NCBI GenBank assembly: GCA_020086605.1
Contig: JACBWW010000004.1
Coordinates: 46,488,320 to 46,552,319, forward strand
From: Lanius collurio
Taxonomy: Eukaryota > Chordata > Aves > Passeriformes > Laniidae
Reading direction: 5' to 3'
Length of the DNA: 64,000 bases
Made by a program: the position numbers and the translations under genes. Shown here one piece after another: positions 1 through 13,644 of the stretch (position 1 is the first letter of the stretch; every line of letters begins with the position of its first letter). The notes beneath the pieces are model-generated. The model made no database searches. It saw nothing but the letters and a program-made list of their open reading frames with translations, and had not been told where the DNA came from.

Positions 1-3000
1 TTCTCCTGTCACCTTTAATATTAGAAATAAGCACTTTGTTTTATTTAGTATATGGTTCCAGTCCCTCAATCATCATGACACAGACCTAAGACAATGAAAT
101 GGTGGGGCAACACTTCAAATCACAGCCTAAATGTTCTTAGCAAAACCTTGGCTGGTGGAAGCTCATAGTGAAGTGAGGCGGATCAGAAGTAAAGTGATGT
201 GTTTCAGTAATATAGTCAATTTGCCACAGTGCATTTGAAAATGTCCTTCAAACTGACAACATAGCAACTTCTTATACATTATTTGTGAGCTGAAAGGACT
301 CGTTACGAGCTAAAAACAGTATGACCCAAATTGGCTTCAATGCCATGTAAAGGGTAAAATGAGCCAGTAATTAGAAATGTTGTTGAAAAGCAGGTGTGTT
401 TACTTCTGAATATGAATCATGTTACTCATCGTTTCTGACTGGTTGAAATTATGATATTAGGTTAATTAAAAATTCAGAGATATTTGAGAAGGGTAGGATT
501 TATGCCGGTAATTTACTCAGGTGACATTAAAATACACATTTAAGGCTTGTGTACAGATAGATAATTCAACATGCTGCTAAGAAGAATTACCTCTTGCCAG
601 TCACTTTGGCTGACACAAGACATCATCATAACAGTTGTGGGGCTGTCTTTCCTTTTTGAAGGTGAACTGCAAATTGCTATTCACGGATACTGTCAAGTAA
701 TTATTTTCTCCATCCATTCTTTATACTGCTGTTTCTTTAAGTATGTGCTTGATGCTTCTAAATTAATTTTTGTAGTATTTAGGATCTGATTCTATCTTCA
801 AATCACTTCTTTTTTGTTCATTTTGTTTTTCTGGCCAGGGCTGAAATCTGTGATGGCTGTGATTTGATCATTTGATCGTGTTTAGCACAGTTGTGATACT
901 TGTATTGGAAACCTTTCATGTTGGAATTTTTAGTGACATTACTGTGTGATTCCAGCATGATGGCTGAGCTGAAGATAGGCATCCTTAACTGTACATAACA
1001 CTGTGGGCTTGAGCCCAGGTACATCCTTGGCAGGGATCCCTGTTAAAGGCTTTTGAGAGACATTTTGGTGTGCAGAGAGGAGTACAAATACAGTACTCTG
1101 TGAGAATTGCTGGCAACATGAACTCAAGTGCCCCAGTTCTCCATCCATCTCATATTTTTGCAATCTTTAAAACAGAAAAACTCTAGGTCATTTATTGAGC
1201 TGCTCTTTTCTGTCTGTGGATAAGCCACAGGTCAGTGGAGTTGTAATGCTGGTTTTGTGGACAAGTTCACAGTTATTGTATATTTGTGGAGTGTTAGTCA
1301 CTACTGCTACTGATGAAGTGGTGAGGATGAGATAAGACAGGGCAATCTATGATATCAAAGGTACGAGTAAACAGATGATTGAATGCCTGGAAATTGCAGG
1401 CATTCCTTGAACACCTGCCTGCATATGCTGAAGTCCTGTGCATGGGTCTAAGAAATACATCTGAACAGCTCTGGGATCTGCCCAGTGCTGGGAATTATTT
1501 AGGATGTCTGTCTGTACAAATTATAATTTGGGGTAATTAGCAGGAAACAGCAGAAGGGTTTGAAGCAGTGGGTTCCCAGTTAGGGGCATGGAAAGGAAAG
1601 TGCAGCATTTTTCCGGGGGCTGCAGGAGGGCTTTTGGCAATGGGAGGGCGCTGCCTTCAAAACAGATTCAAGACAAGTGCACCACAATTTTTCTCCCCTG
1701 TTTTGTGACAGTTGCTGTCTGAAAGTGGTACACAATAAATGGGGAATATGTTTCTGGTAGAATAGAAGGGCTTTGTGTGGGCTGGAGCTCATGGAGGTGG
1801 GTATTTCTGTGGTAGTGGTACATGTGTGTGTTTAGTCTTTGTAAAGCACTGGAAAATATGCTGTCACATCACACAGAATGATAGAGAGGTGTCAAAGAAT
1901 TACCTGCTAATGATAAACAGAAGCAAGGGTAAGATATGGCAGCAGAGCATCAGGATGTAATAATTACTAGGGTTATTTTTTCATGTTGTTTTGGGCTGTA
2001 CCTGCAAAGAATTGTCTAATATTGGGGTGAGAGGTCATTTTTCAGTATGTACCATGGCTGAGAAATGTGCTTTGAATCTTATTAATTATATTGCAAGTGA
2101 GTAAATCAAGACTTGCTGTGTTGCACTAGTTATATATGGATTCTTCAGCACCTCACTGATTTCACAGGTATGTAATGAAATGTTGCTGTGCTTACATCTT
2201 TAGTATGGGATGTTACATCATGGAAATGAGGTCTTTAACTGATTTGTTTCATCATAGTTGGCAGTATCTGCAGTTGTTGTGTAAGAAGCTGCATAGCATC
2301 TGTGTTCTCGTCTCTTAAATTGCATCTTCTGGAATCTTTTGTCTTCTGCAGTCCTTTGGGTAAAACTCCCTATAATATCTATTCCTGTGGACCATATAGT
2401 TTGAAAAAATGTGAGAATTTAATTTCTACGTGCCATTTCTTTGATTCTTAAGCTGGATCAATCTTTAGGTGTATATCTATCACAGACATCTCAGTCAAGG
2501 AGCCTGGTTTAAAAAGTGAGCAAATAAAAACGAAAGCAAAGCAGAGGAAGAGATTTTTCCATGAGTGCAGTAAGCTAAATGTCAAAATTTCCTGCCTTTC
2601 TCTACCTATGATCTTTTGTAAAATAAGAAGTGAGTTTTATTTTGGGAAACAAACCAGCTATGCAGCTGTGGGCACAAGGCTTTGCATGAGATTCTTTCTA
2701 AAGCCTCTAATTTCAAGGTGAGGCAAAGCCAGGATAGCATGAGACAAGAGGGGTAAAGCAAGTGACGCTTAGTTTATTACAGAGAACAGTGGCTGTGGTT
2801 GATATGTCCTTCCTGAGGGTGTGACAGACTCAGAGAAGGCAGATGTTCCAGGTGGCTGAGGTTGTCCTGCTCCATTTACTGCCAAGCTGTTTGCATCATT
2901 TGCCCCAGCGGTGCTTATTGCAAAATGGCAAGGGGTGATATCTTAATATGATGGAAAAAAACCAAAGCTGTCATTTGTAAAGATAGCAGGGAACAGATCA

Positions 3001-3474
3001 AAGAATATTTACTAGAAAAACCTGAGTAAGGCTGTCTCTGAGGATCAAGGGGACATTTGTCTGCAAATCAGCAAGTAACTCTCAATGGAAGAAAGAGTTG
3101 TTCTATCCCAGTGTCAATCTCCCAGACCAAGAACACTATTCATCACCCAGCTGACCCTCACATGAGGAGACAACTCATCAGTGTTTACTCTGCCTCATAT
3201 ACTGTTAACAGTTTGATTTAAAAAGCCAGGTAAAAGCACCTAGCAGACACTGGGTTTGGGGTGGTGGTTTGTTGGGTTTTTAATGTAGTATTTTTATCTT
3301 CCTGTGTAGTTTATTTGTTATGTGCAGGTCTTTGGGTCTGTGTATTTTTCTTTGTTTATAATTAAAGGAAAATCAGCTATATTAACCTTTTATGTTCCCC
3401 AAGATGATATCTTAACAAGTAACAAATGGTTCTAACGTTCTAGTGTTTTATTATTTATATGACTTGTGAGCATA
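1..3474. other. Intronic/upstream non-coding sequence, no gene seen
   Basis: AT-rich unique-looking sequence. The short open frames have no recognisable domain, no splice-site context and no codon pattern that sets them apart from chance. It is presumed to be intron of NELL2, because the next exons downstream belong to an internal part of that gene and nothing here looks like another gene. Confidence 0.55.
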
Positions 3475-3755
3475 TGTATTGGGTTTGTATGGCAGAGTTT
3501 TGGTAGGGGAGGGAGAGCAGGGAGGTTTCTCTGGAGAAGCTGCCAGAAGTTTTTGCCTATCCAGGACAGACCCAGCAATGGCCAAGCCCAAGCCCATCGG
3601 TGACATTGGTATTGCCTCTGAGATAATGTCTTTAAGAAAGGCAAAATGTTACTGAATAACAGCAATTGCAGCTGGACAGAGGAGTGAGAACATGAGAACA
3701 ACAGCTTTGCAGACACCCGGGTAGTGAAGGATGGGAGGGGAGGTGCCTGTCTTTC
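3475..3755 (+). mobile_element. Truncated ERVL-like LTR fragment
   Basis: Starts with TGTATTGGGTTTG, the same start as the complete LTR at 9478. It then follows that LTR through the 'gaagctgccagaag', 'ccaggacagaccca' and 'gagaacatgaga' blocks, with many substitutions. Similarity fades near 3755 and no 3' end is visible, so only the 5' part of the LTR is present. I found no target-site duplication. It is older or more divergent than the 9478 copy. Confidence 0.7.
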
Positions 3756-5554
3756 CTAGGTGTGACAAGAGCATGCTGTGAGGAATATTGGCTATCCTAG
3801 CTAAACAGGCAGAAAAATGTTAGGACCTCTCTTTGCCGTGTACTTAGCACTTGGAAATCACCAGGGGAAAGGGAGGTTTGTTTGTTTCTGTTTTCTCTGT
3901 TAATTTTGGCTGTTGCTACACGGTGTTGGATATTTATTCATCCATAAGTTCTAATTAAATACTACAGGATGAACATCATGTTTAGATAAGGAGCAGCAAA
4001 CTCTGAACTCTAAATATAAAAGCCCTGTGTTCCTGCTGAACTTCTTACAGCTGAGAGACTACATGACCAAATTTTGTGCAAAAGCCTTGCTCTGACTGAG
4101 GCATTGGAATTGGTTCTCTGTTGGAGGCTGTGTTGCTTTGGTCCTTTCACAGAGCACTGAGTCCCTAATTTAGCATCTGTCCAGTTTATCACCAGGAACA
4201 TCTCTCACGTATTCTGTGTGCAGGCATATCTGCTTCAGGTTCCTCGTGGATTCTGAGGATCCAAACAGTGTGATTTAAATTTGTTTCAAGGGACAGAATC
4301 ACCATTGAATCAGTTTAAAGAAAACAGAGATCTACAAAAAATTCAAAATTCTGAGCAAATATTTGTATTTGAGCAAATAGAAATATTCATATGTTAATGA
4401 AATTTCCATTTTGCAACTAAGAGGTTTTCATATATGAAGCTTTCCTTGTGATGTGAGCTGTACAGAAAAGACAGTTGCTTTGAAATACCAACTTAATGGT
4501 GAATTAAGTAAAAATGACATCTCATTTTACTGTGATTATAAAACCCCAGCAAGTCTGCTTTTGAGTGCAATGCAATAATGCTAATTTATAACTTAGTTTG
4601 CCAGGACATTGCAAGCCCTTTTTCTTTTCTTTAAACTTTTTTACAGGCAGATGCCTACATCAGTGAAAAACAGTAATTCTACAGAGAAGTACCAAAATTA
4701 GGTAGTAGACCAGCTAAAAACTGAATAAAAACTACCTCAGGCTGTCGAGCTACAGGCAGTATTTAGGGAACATTACTGAGCTTAATAAGCTCTTTGCCAC
4801 TCTACTTTTTCTTATTAATAGCCAGCTCTGGACTGGAGAGTCAACCATGAATATTTAAATTTGCTGATAACCTAGAAATAAAACTCCAGACTCAATAAAA
4901 CTCAAGGAGGCATAGAGAGGTACTTAAAATTTTTAAAACAGGAATCCTCTTGGCTTCAATGGGAATTTCACCTGAATAGAAGCCTTAGGGTCTGGTGCAA
5001 CTGAATTAGGTGAAATGAATAATAAAGGGCTCTAGTGAAATAAAGGAGCAGCTAGAGTGTGGTTTTTGTGTGTAACAATCTGTGTAACCGATGCTACCAA
5101 TGATGAATATACCATTTTTAACTCCTTGATCTAACTAGCTAATCTAGGAGTAAGATCATGTTCAAACAGTGGAGAATTCAGCCTCATAAGAAGATTTGTA
5201 CAACTCTGAGAATTTTACTATGTGGAGCCATGTTTCTGCTGAAGTTTAAAGTAGTGAATGCTAACATATTTCATGAGTGATCTCATTGAAATTAATCAAG
5301 GTGTAGTGAGGGAAAATGTGCCTCATTCATCAGAACCAGCATAAGAAACCAATTTCTTTTTGAGAAATACTCCAACAAGTGAGGGGAATGGGGAAAACCA
5401 CCATGCAAATTTGTACAGGGAATTGTGTGTTTAATTCTGACAAAAAGTCAGTTTTCCTGCATTTTTCTCTTTTTTTATTTAAGATTTTTTTTCCCCTGAA
5501 AAAATTAGGGTACAAGAATGCTTTAACCAAATGAAGTAAATGTAACCATCAAGC
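3756..5554. other. Intronic non-coding sequence, nothing recognised
   Basis: AT-rich sequence between the LTR fragment and the GC-rich block. No repeat or exon recognised. Confidence 0.5.
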
Positions 5555-6790
5555 TGTCACTGGGGGCGGGAGGTCACTGGGATCCCGTGTCCTGTCCGCA
5601 GTCTTTCTCCCAGATCTCCGTGGGAGGCTGACACTCAGCTCAGCCCTCCGTGGCTGTGCAGCCCACTGGGGCCAGCAGGGCCCCGCTGCCGAAGGCCATA
5701 CTTTCAGGACTCAGACTGGCAGAATCCAGTGGGAATTGGGCTCTCTGGGCATCCTCTCTGCTTGTAGCTGTTCCCAGTGTCCGTGTCCCACAGACCCTGG
5801 CTCTGCCAAGTACCACCAGCTTCTCTGGGTGCCAAAGGGTGTCCAATGACGAAGGCAGAGTGGTGCGAGGGACAGTGATCTTCCATTTGGGTTTGCTGGG
5901 GACAGCTTGGACCAGAACAATATCCGTGAGGCTGTGGCATTGGATGGGATTCATCCCGATATGTCCCAGCAGCAACCCCCTAAATATCTACCCAAGCTCC
6001 TGAAAGCTCAAAAAGGTCCATGCTGGCTCAGTGCTCTCCAGCTGTATCCAACTTGACCTCGATTCATCTGTGCTCGCTGTGGCCAAGACGGCTGCCAGTC
6101 CCCACTTGGCTCAGGGCATGTGGGACTCAGGCGGCAGCCTGGCTCTGGGGGGACTGAGATGGAGAGTCTGGGGTGCCCCTCTTACCTGGGAGGAGGCTCC
6201 CTGGGGAGGAAGAAGGGTCTGGCATGAGCCACAAGGCCCCTGGCCAAGGGACAGTAGCGGGTGACGCGTCCATAGCGGATGCTGTCCGGGAGGAGCTGTG
6301 GCAAGGAGTGGGTGTGGGGCTGGGTGTGTCACAGAGCTCAGAGAGGGTGTTCCCCCAGCCCAGCAGGCAGAAAGCCCCCTGGCTCACAGCAGGAGCCAAG
6401 TTCCACATCACCAGGAACAGCCCTCTCCCTCACCAGTGCTCCCAGCCTCCCACAAAGGTTGGTTATGCCCGTGGGTGCTGCCAAGGTTCCCCACGGGAAC
6501 AGGGCTGGAAGCTCTACAAAGGGGGGTCAACACCCCAGGGGCAAAGCCAGCGCAGGGAGGAATGAGTGGGATGAGTGTGAGAGGGCCACCTCTAGCCCTC
6601 CTGTCCCGCACCAGGGAGGAGGGACCTTCCTGGGACAGATCCAGGAGGACATTCAGGACCATCCTTGCCTGTGACAGGGGTGCCAAGGAGATCCAGGAGG
6701 GATCATTGTCCATCTCTGTGTCCTGAAGGCTGCCTTTCCCATCCCGTGCTCCCTATAGGTCCAACTTTGCCGGAAAGAGCCAAAGGAGCC
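5555..6790. other. GC-rich block of unknown origin
   Basis: An abrupt rise in GC content in otherwise AT-rich intron. It starts with 'tgtcactgggggcggg' and fades after about 6790. It contains several overlapping open frames of 90-142 codons on both strands, as expected in GC-rich DNA with few stop codons; none shows a domain I recognise. There are no EGF or VWC cysteine patterns and no splice-flanked frame, so it is not a NELL2 exon. Possibilities are a decayed retroviral interior or LTR, or an old CpG-rich element. No copy of it appears elsewhere in the window. Confidence 0.45.
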
Positions 6791-9472
6791 TCCCAGCCCT
6801 TGATGGATTTTTCTTCCAGGAATTTGCTGTGGAGCTTGTTTCTTTTTTTTTCCTCTTTCTTAGCTCCTGTAAAGACAGCATAAAGCTTGAAGGGGTGGAA
6901 GGGAGGAAGAACACACAGCTGGGGGACTCCTGGGCAAGATTTTTTCCCATGTTGATCAGAATGAATCACCACAAAAGCATTAGCCACTTGCTTTCATTGG
7001 GCTGATATTTGGAGGAAGAGATCATGTCCCCATTCATGTAATCTTTGGAAGGTGAATAAAATGGGATAAATCACTTTCTTAGGTGATTTATGTAGATTGT
7101 AGTGTATGTACAATGAGGATAACTAATCCAGTTATTTTGCTTCAAGGACTCGGGGAGAAAATGTGAGTTAAACCCTTGTTGAAAGGAGTGCCATCCTCTC
7201 TTTACTCACATAACCTCTGTAACATCCACAATTCTGTTGAATTTGTCCTTCAGAGTATCTGTTTTTGTAAAGGTAATGCCTGTGGTTTTCAACAGTTTGC
7301 TCCAGGAAGATTTCATAAATTGTACAATACTGCACTACAGGGAAGAAGCCACAACCAAAGGAGGTGACTCTTCACAGAATCTGCTGAATTACATTCAGTG
7401 TGTGGAGTCAAGACAAGTTTATCTTTAGGACTGTATTCATATGTATGTACAGAGAAGAAATTAAATAAGAAGTTTTGCTGATATGGAAGCTTAGAAACTT
7501 TATTTTTCCCTTCCAGACTTTTTCTCTATCAAGTGGAACATTTTTATGGTCCACAGTTTCTTTGCTAGTGATGTGTCAGTTCTCTGCAGAACGTGCGTGA
7601 TGTGCCCAAAGACTCCCTTTCACAGTAGACTTTTTCTGGATAATCCAACATACCATGCATGGTAAAATATTAAAAATAAATAAATAAAATCAATAGAGTA
7701 ATACCTGTTGGGTGTAAAAGAAACTTGCAAATCTGTCTCCTAGAAAGTGTGACATTAAAGCCTGTTCCAGATTCAGTGCTCACTAACTCACTGTGCAGAT
7801 TCCTGTTGCTTTTGTAAGGCTTTTGTCCATGCCTTTAGTCCCCAGAGAAGGAATATGAAAGATGATAAAATAGTACTGTGTTTAATGTAGGGTAGGTATG
7901 ACGCACAAAAGGACACTCGTATGATTCTGGTTGAATATTTTCTTTGCTAGTTCCATCATGATTCAATCAGCTTTAAAATAACAGTCTTACTCAACCTCCA
8001 GGAACTATATGTCAAAGTTATTTTCCAACTTTTTATGATGTTATGATAAAAATCTGTTCAGTCCTTCACATTTGCAGAAATAGAGTTCTTCCTAAATAAA
8101 TCAATCATTTTCTTGCTTTTAAATAGGAACCTCTGATTTAGCAACTCAGGCAGTTCAATAGCTGGAGTTTCCTAATACTTAAGATGTGCAACATCTGAAT
8201 TATTTCTTTCAGCATGTAGTATCTACTAAGTAGATCAGTCATTTCAGAGACAAGCAGAGTGGTAAACTTTATATGTGAAAAAGTGAAATTACCTTTCTTA
8301 GTTGATTTTTTTCTGAAGAGACATTATGTTTTCAGTCTAATCTTTGGAATGGTACTCATTTATCTTTTGAATGAGACATGGAATGAAAGCCTTAAACACT
8401 TCTGGTCATCAAGGATCCAGTTGAATCTGTATCCTGTTTCAGCCTGAATTCAATTCAGTAATTGAATTCTGCCTCCTTTAGCAGTGTCAGTCAGAGATAT
8501 TGCTTGAAATAGCTGTCTGGCTAACATGGAGTGGCACCCATGTCTTAATGTCATAGGTGGCTGTGTTTCTGTGATAGGTTATGGATCCTTACTGCTTTTG
8601 ATGGTTTTAAATGTGAATGACTCTTACAGGCGTATGGGTGTGTGAGGGTGAGCTCATCCACTGTCCTTGTGATTGCACTGTCTTGGAAGCAGTGATATCT
8701 CTGACCTGGACAGCACAGTTCAGCCAGGGCCGTTTACAGGTTCTTGCAGTCCTACCACATCACCTTGTTGTAAGCTGGTAGGCAGAGGTGCTCTTGGAGC
8801 TGAGAAAACTGGAAAGACACTCACGTTCTGCCCAGGATCCCATGCATCACTCCCGCATTTGTTGCAGCCGCCCAGCTTCTTTGTAATAGCCTGCTGGTTC
8901 ATTGCCAACTTGGGCTGTAGGCATGCTCAGTTCATGAGAGATTGAATAGATTTTTCTCATTTTCAAGGCAGCATTACAAGAAGTTGCCAGGATGGGTCTG
9001 TCTTTTCTCTTGCATTCGAGTCACTGACCTTGAGGACCCGCTCAGTGGAAGTTTTCAGGCTCAGAAGTGAAATTGCTGTGTGGTCATGAGGAGAAGGTTG
9101 GATTTCTCTAGAGTTTTATCAAAGCATTGACACTGTTTATCCGTCCATATATGGCCAGTATGTGTATTTTACTTGCTTACATGACCACTTATGAGGATTG
9201 AATTCCAGTCTACAGATGTTTTATGAAGATCTCCTGCATTTTCATTTGATGTTTTGGAGCACGGGTGGTACTGCAGTATGAGAGAGATGTTTAGTTATTG
9301 GTAGTGGTTATGTAAGGAAAAACTTGTCTCTGATAGTTTTTTGTGATTAGGTTTCCTGGAAGGAGACCAAGCAGTTTCTCTGGTTTTGGTTGGTTAGTTT
9401 GTTTTCTCTTTACCATAGACTGGGTAAAGAATGTGCTGTGAGCTGTGTCAGCCCCAGCAGAAAGTAAGTTTA
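6791..9472. other. Intronic non-coding sequence
   Basis: AT-rich. It includes a short (AAAT)n run near 7670-7688. No exon or RNA gene recognised. Confidence 0.5.
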
Positions 9473-10537
9473 GTAGTTGTATTGGGTTTGAGGGGCCAGG
9501 TTTTGGTAGTTGTCAAGGCTACAGGAGTGGCTTCTGTGAGAAGCTCCCAGAAGCTTCCCCCATGTCCAGCAGAGCTAAGTCCAGCCAGTTTCAGGACAGA
9601 CCCACTGCTGGCCAAGGCTGGGCCAATCAAGAATGATAGTAATACCTCTGATAACAGATTTAAGAAGGGGGAAAAGGTTATTGTGCAGAAGTAATTTCAG
9701 ACAGAGAAGAGCAGGGTGAGAATACATGAGAGGAACAACTCTGCAAATACCCAGGTCAGCACAGAAGGAAGGGCAGGAGCTGCTCCAGGTGCTGGAGCAG
9801 AGATTGTGCTGCAGCCCAGGATGAGACAGCTGTGTCCCTGAGCCCATGGAAGACACAGAGATGCACAGATCTGCCTGCAGCTGGGGAGGAGCCCACACCA
9901 GAGCAGGGGGATGCCCAAAGGAGGCTGTGAACCTGTGGGAAGCCCATGTGGAGCAGAGTCCAAACAGGACCTGCTGACCCATGGAGAGGGGAGTCCATAC
10001 TGGAGCAGGTTTCCTGGTAGGACTTGTGACCCTGAGAGGGGGACCCGTGTTGGAGCAGGATGTTCCTGAAAATACTGCACACTGTGGAAGAGTGACCCAC
10101 ACTGGAGAAGTTCATGGAGAACTATCTCCTGTGGGAGGGACCTCATGCTGGAGCAGGGACAGGACTGTTCTCCCAGAGCAGCAGCAGGAACAACCTGTGA
10201 TGAACTGACCATTACCCCCATTGCCCATCTCCTCGTGTGCTGTGTAGTGGGAGGAGGTAGAGCATGGGAAGAAAGGAGGGGTCAGGGTGAGGTGTTTTAA
10301 AGGTTTAATTTACTTCTCGTTATCCCACTCTGCATTTTTAATTGATAAATTCAATTAATATCTCTAATTCTAGCCTGTTTTGCCTGTGATGGTATTTGGT
10401 GAGTGATCTCTCCCTGTCCTTATCTCAGCTCATGAACTTTTGCTATATTTTCTCTCCCCTGTTCAGCTAAGAAGGGAAGTGATAGAGAGGCTTTGGTGGG
10501 TGTCTGGCATCCAGCCAGGGTCACCCACTGCAGTAGT
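9473..10537 (+). mobile_element. Solo ERVL-like LTR with 5-bp target duplications
   Basis: The LTR proper runs 9478-10532 (1055 bp), from TGTATTGGGTTTG to CCCACTGCA. It is flanked by perfect GTAGT direct repeats at 9473-9477 and 10533-10537. TG...CA ends and a 5-bp duplication fit ERVL-class insertion. No internal region follows, so it is a solo LTR left by LTR-LTR recombination. The middle (about 9880-10170) holds several degenerate units built around 'ctggagcag', and the 3' part is AT-rich. It lies in sense with NELL2. Open frames of up to 175 codons on the minus strand are by-products of the repeat. Confidence 0.88.
9880..10170 (+). repeat. Degenerate internal repeat units inside the ERVL-like LTR
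   Basis: The motif 'ggagcag' or a close variant recurs roughly every 40-60 bases, each preceded by a 'cccaya/ccgtgt' block. This array is absent from the related antisense LTR at 29013-29502. Confidence 0.5.
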
Positions 10538-13500
10538 GTGACCGGACAGGGGCTTTTTTCCCCTGATACTCATTCTCTCAGGACAGCTGTCCTGTCCAAC
10601 TCTTGTGACAGCTGTAGCTCTGGAATGCCTGTCGGCCTGTCCAAAATGAATTAAAAATGGGGGAAAAATCTCTGTGTATCGCAAGAGATTTTTGTTTTGT
10701 GTCTGTTACAGCTCTGGCAGGTTGTGAATTCTCAAGTTAATGGAAGCTGCTTTTTGGGATGGGAGTTCAATTTTCTAGAAAAGCCTTTCTGTCCCCCACC
10801 TTAAATTGTTTTGTTTTTCACCCTTGGAATATCCAACACAGAGTTTTTCAATTCTCTCCATTAACTAACTGTGTGGAGAAAGTAAAAATTTTATTCATCC
10901 CTCAGAAGTTTTCTTCCATTTTCCTATCTGAAATCTTGTTCTTTTATAGACAAATCTCTAGCTTTTATAGCAGTCACAGCTGATGCCATTTGAGGTGTGT
11001 GTGCTGTGACAGCAGTAGCAGCTCCCTCGGCAATGCCATTAATCATTTTCAGGTTAGGGAGTCAGATACTGTCTGATAATGCCTGGCTATTCCTAAGGCC
11101 TCCCTTTTGAGCTGACTAAGTCATGAGTCATAGGATTCTTTTTGAAGAGAAATTTGATTTTTATTTTTTTTTCAATCTCTCCTCCCCTTATCTTTTCTCA
11201 GCAGGTTTTATTAGGTGTATTCATTACTGAATGAGATGAAAGAAGTTTGCATGTGTAGATGGATGGTGGTGTGTCACTGCAGATATAGAATCTGATCAAT
11301 ATTGAGCAGAATTTCTCTATGTCTAATGTCTGTTTCACTGAATTGACCGTAGGGGAATTTTTCAGATCCTGTCCATGATATGTATAGTTTGCAAATGTGA
11401 GAAGAATTAAGTACAGCATTACAGAAGGAGGTAGTCCACTACTCCCTCATCCAGCCATTATAAAAAGACAGATCTCTCTGTTAAAGTTGTAGGTTGTCCT
11501 AGTTGTGCTAAAAGTTTCCTTACTGTGTGTTAAATAAATTAACTGCTGTGTTAAATCCATTATTATATCTTCTTGCTACAATCCACAGAATTAAATTGGT
11601 CACTTAGTCCATTTTCTGTATAGCTTCAACAGTGAACTCATTCACTGTAAAAATAAATTGAAATAGCTCCTTTGGAGGAAATTCTTCCAGGGAGAAGGAA
11701 CATCCAAAGCAAGAAATGTGATATAGTTGACATTGCTACTCTGTTAACTTGTGGGAAAATGGAAGACATGTCACCTCATTGCATTTAATGGGATTTTTCA
11801 TGAATGCTAAATTCAATCTAGTTAAAGAAACTTATATATAGTATATTCACATTTCTAGATTTCATGTTTCACTCTTCTTTACACTTCTGTATATTAAGTG
11901 CCAGACTTAAAGGGCATAGACATTTTTTCTAAGCCAAATTGAGAAGTAAAATGAGGGAAGAATTTTGTGTCAGTCAAAGCTAAAAATAACTGCCTGTATG
12001 TGCAACAACCACTTTCTGTTTTCCAGTGAAGGAAAGATAGCTGTTTTAGAGTCATGAAGAAAAGGGTCCAACCAAACCAGGGAGTAACTCCATAAATGTT
12101 TTTCTTTTCATTACTAGAATGTCTTACGTTTGAATATAAATAAAAAGATGATACCTAACATGAGGGACTGACCATATCAAAAGCATAAGGTAAAAATCAA
12201 AATATATTATGGACCTGTAAAGACTAATTGACTTCCTGGTTTCCATAAGCTTTTCATTTGTACTGTTAATTGTACTGAAACAGGCTGAAAACTCTGAACT
12301 ATTAAATTTGGGGAAAAGGGATTTTGTGAAAACTTAATTTATCTGACTGAGTGATAAAAGGCTTTGTCAGTCTTTACTCCAGTAAGTTGTCTTCCACTAT
12401 GAGTAGTCATGTGGATTTCAATTGTCTTATAATGATGTAACGTGTTGCAGTGGACCCCGACAGTAAAGTATAGCTCAGTGTAATGCTAGCCAAGGAAAAT
12501 TAATCAAAAAGATACAAATAATGAAGGAAACATTAAGTGGTAATATGTATTCAGAAAACATTTGAAAGTAACATTTGATTCAGAATATATGAGTCACTTA
12601 TCTGACATTGTGAGATATAAATATTGGGATATATTATAAGGTTGCAGTTTGTCTATTTAAAACAAAAAATTGTGTAACACTTAAGAATTATAGTTGGCTC
12701 CTTCCCAGGTCAGTAGACAATTCTAAATTTCTGGACTCAGGATGAAGCTGTTGTTCAGTCCTCCAGTTTCAGATTGCTCTAGTGAATGAGTAAGCACTAG
12801 TGGGAACTAGAAGGGTAGGAATATCTTCTTTTTGTGGCTCTGAAGATTTTGGCTGGATGAATTTTAATCTTCACAGGAAAAAACCCTTGTATTAGTGTAC
12901 AGTATTATAAAATGTTTAAATTGGATAGAACAAAGGCCACATAATGCTGGCATCCTGACATATCAGATCATGCACACACAGAGAAAATTTGAGGAATGTA
13001 ATCAAAGAAACAAAACTTAAGAATGGAGGGTATAATTCCAGTCTTCCTCTGTGTATGTATATCATATTGCCATGATGTGAATATTTGTACCTTTTGGGAA
13101 TGCTGCCACAAGTAAGGCAGCAGAACTTGCTTAGCACAGAGCATCTTTTCTCTAGATTGTGTAGGAAAGTATACAGTCTTTGAATGTATGTAGTGTTATT
13201 AGTTTGTTTTTACAGCATAGAAGGAGGGTAAAAACCAAAAATCCTTTGACAATCCTAAAAGTTGATCGAGGAGTTACTGTAGACTGTGTTTTACAAAGCA
13301 CATTGCATCAGACATGACTATATACTTTGTTTATAATCCAGTTTAGGGAGGATAAACAAGAAAAAATACATTAAAAATTATATAATTCAAACAAGCTTTA
13401 ACAGATTCCATTTTTGAACAGGTCAGCCGTAACAATCTATCTTAATTGTCATGTTGTTAATTCAAAACAGAAATTTTTTTTGCTGTATAATATGATGGGC

Positions 13501-13644
13501 AATGGCAGTTTGTGGACATGGAGATTGTTTCTTGACTGGAAAGAAATGTTGAAGTATTTGTCATGTAAAAAGGACGGATAGTATAGTTTATTGACCTTAG
13601 TAATCAGCTATTTTATGAAATTTGCTGCAGCTATTTCCCAAGAC
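10538..13644. other. Intronic non-coding sequence
   Basis: AT-rich, no gene or repeat recognised. Confidence 0.5.

Noticed and set aside
1775..1960. Cysteine-containing frame (CGSGTCVC) as an upstream NELL2 EGF exon
   Set aside because: The cysteine spacing does not complete an EGF module, no acceptor/donor pair frames it, and its residues do not match the expected upstream EGF repeat.
5640..6726. Overlapping frames in the GC-rich block as protein genes
   Set aside because: Several frames are open on both strands at once, which reflects base composition. None has a recognisable domain.
9575..10221. Minus-strand frames of 119-175 codons as genes
   Set aside because: They lie wholly inside the ERVL-like LTR and arise from its stop-poor repeat units.
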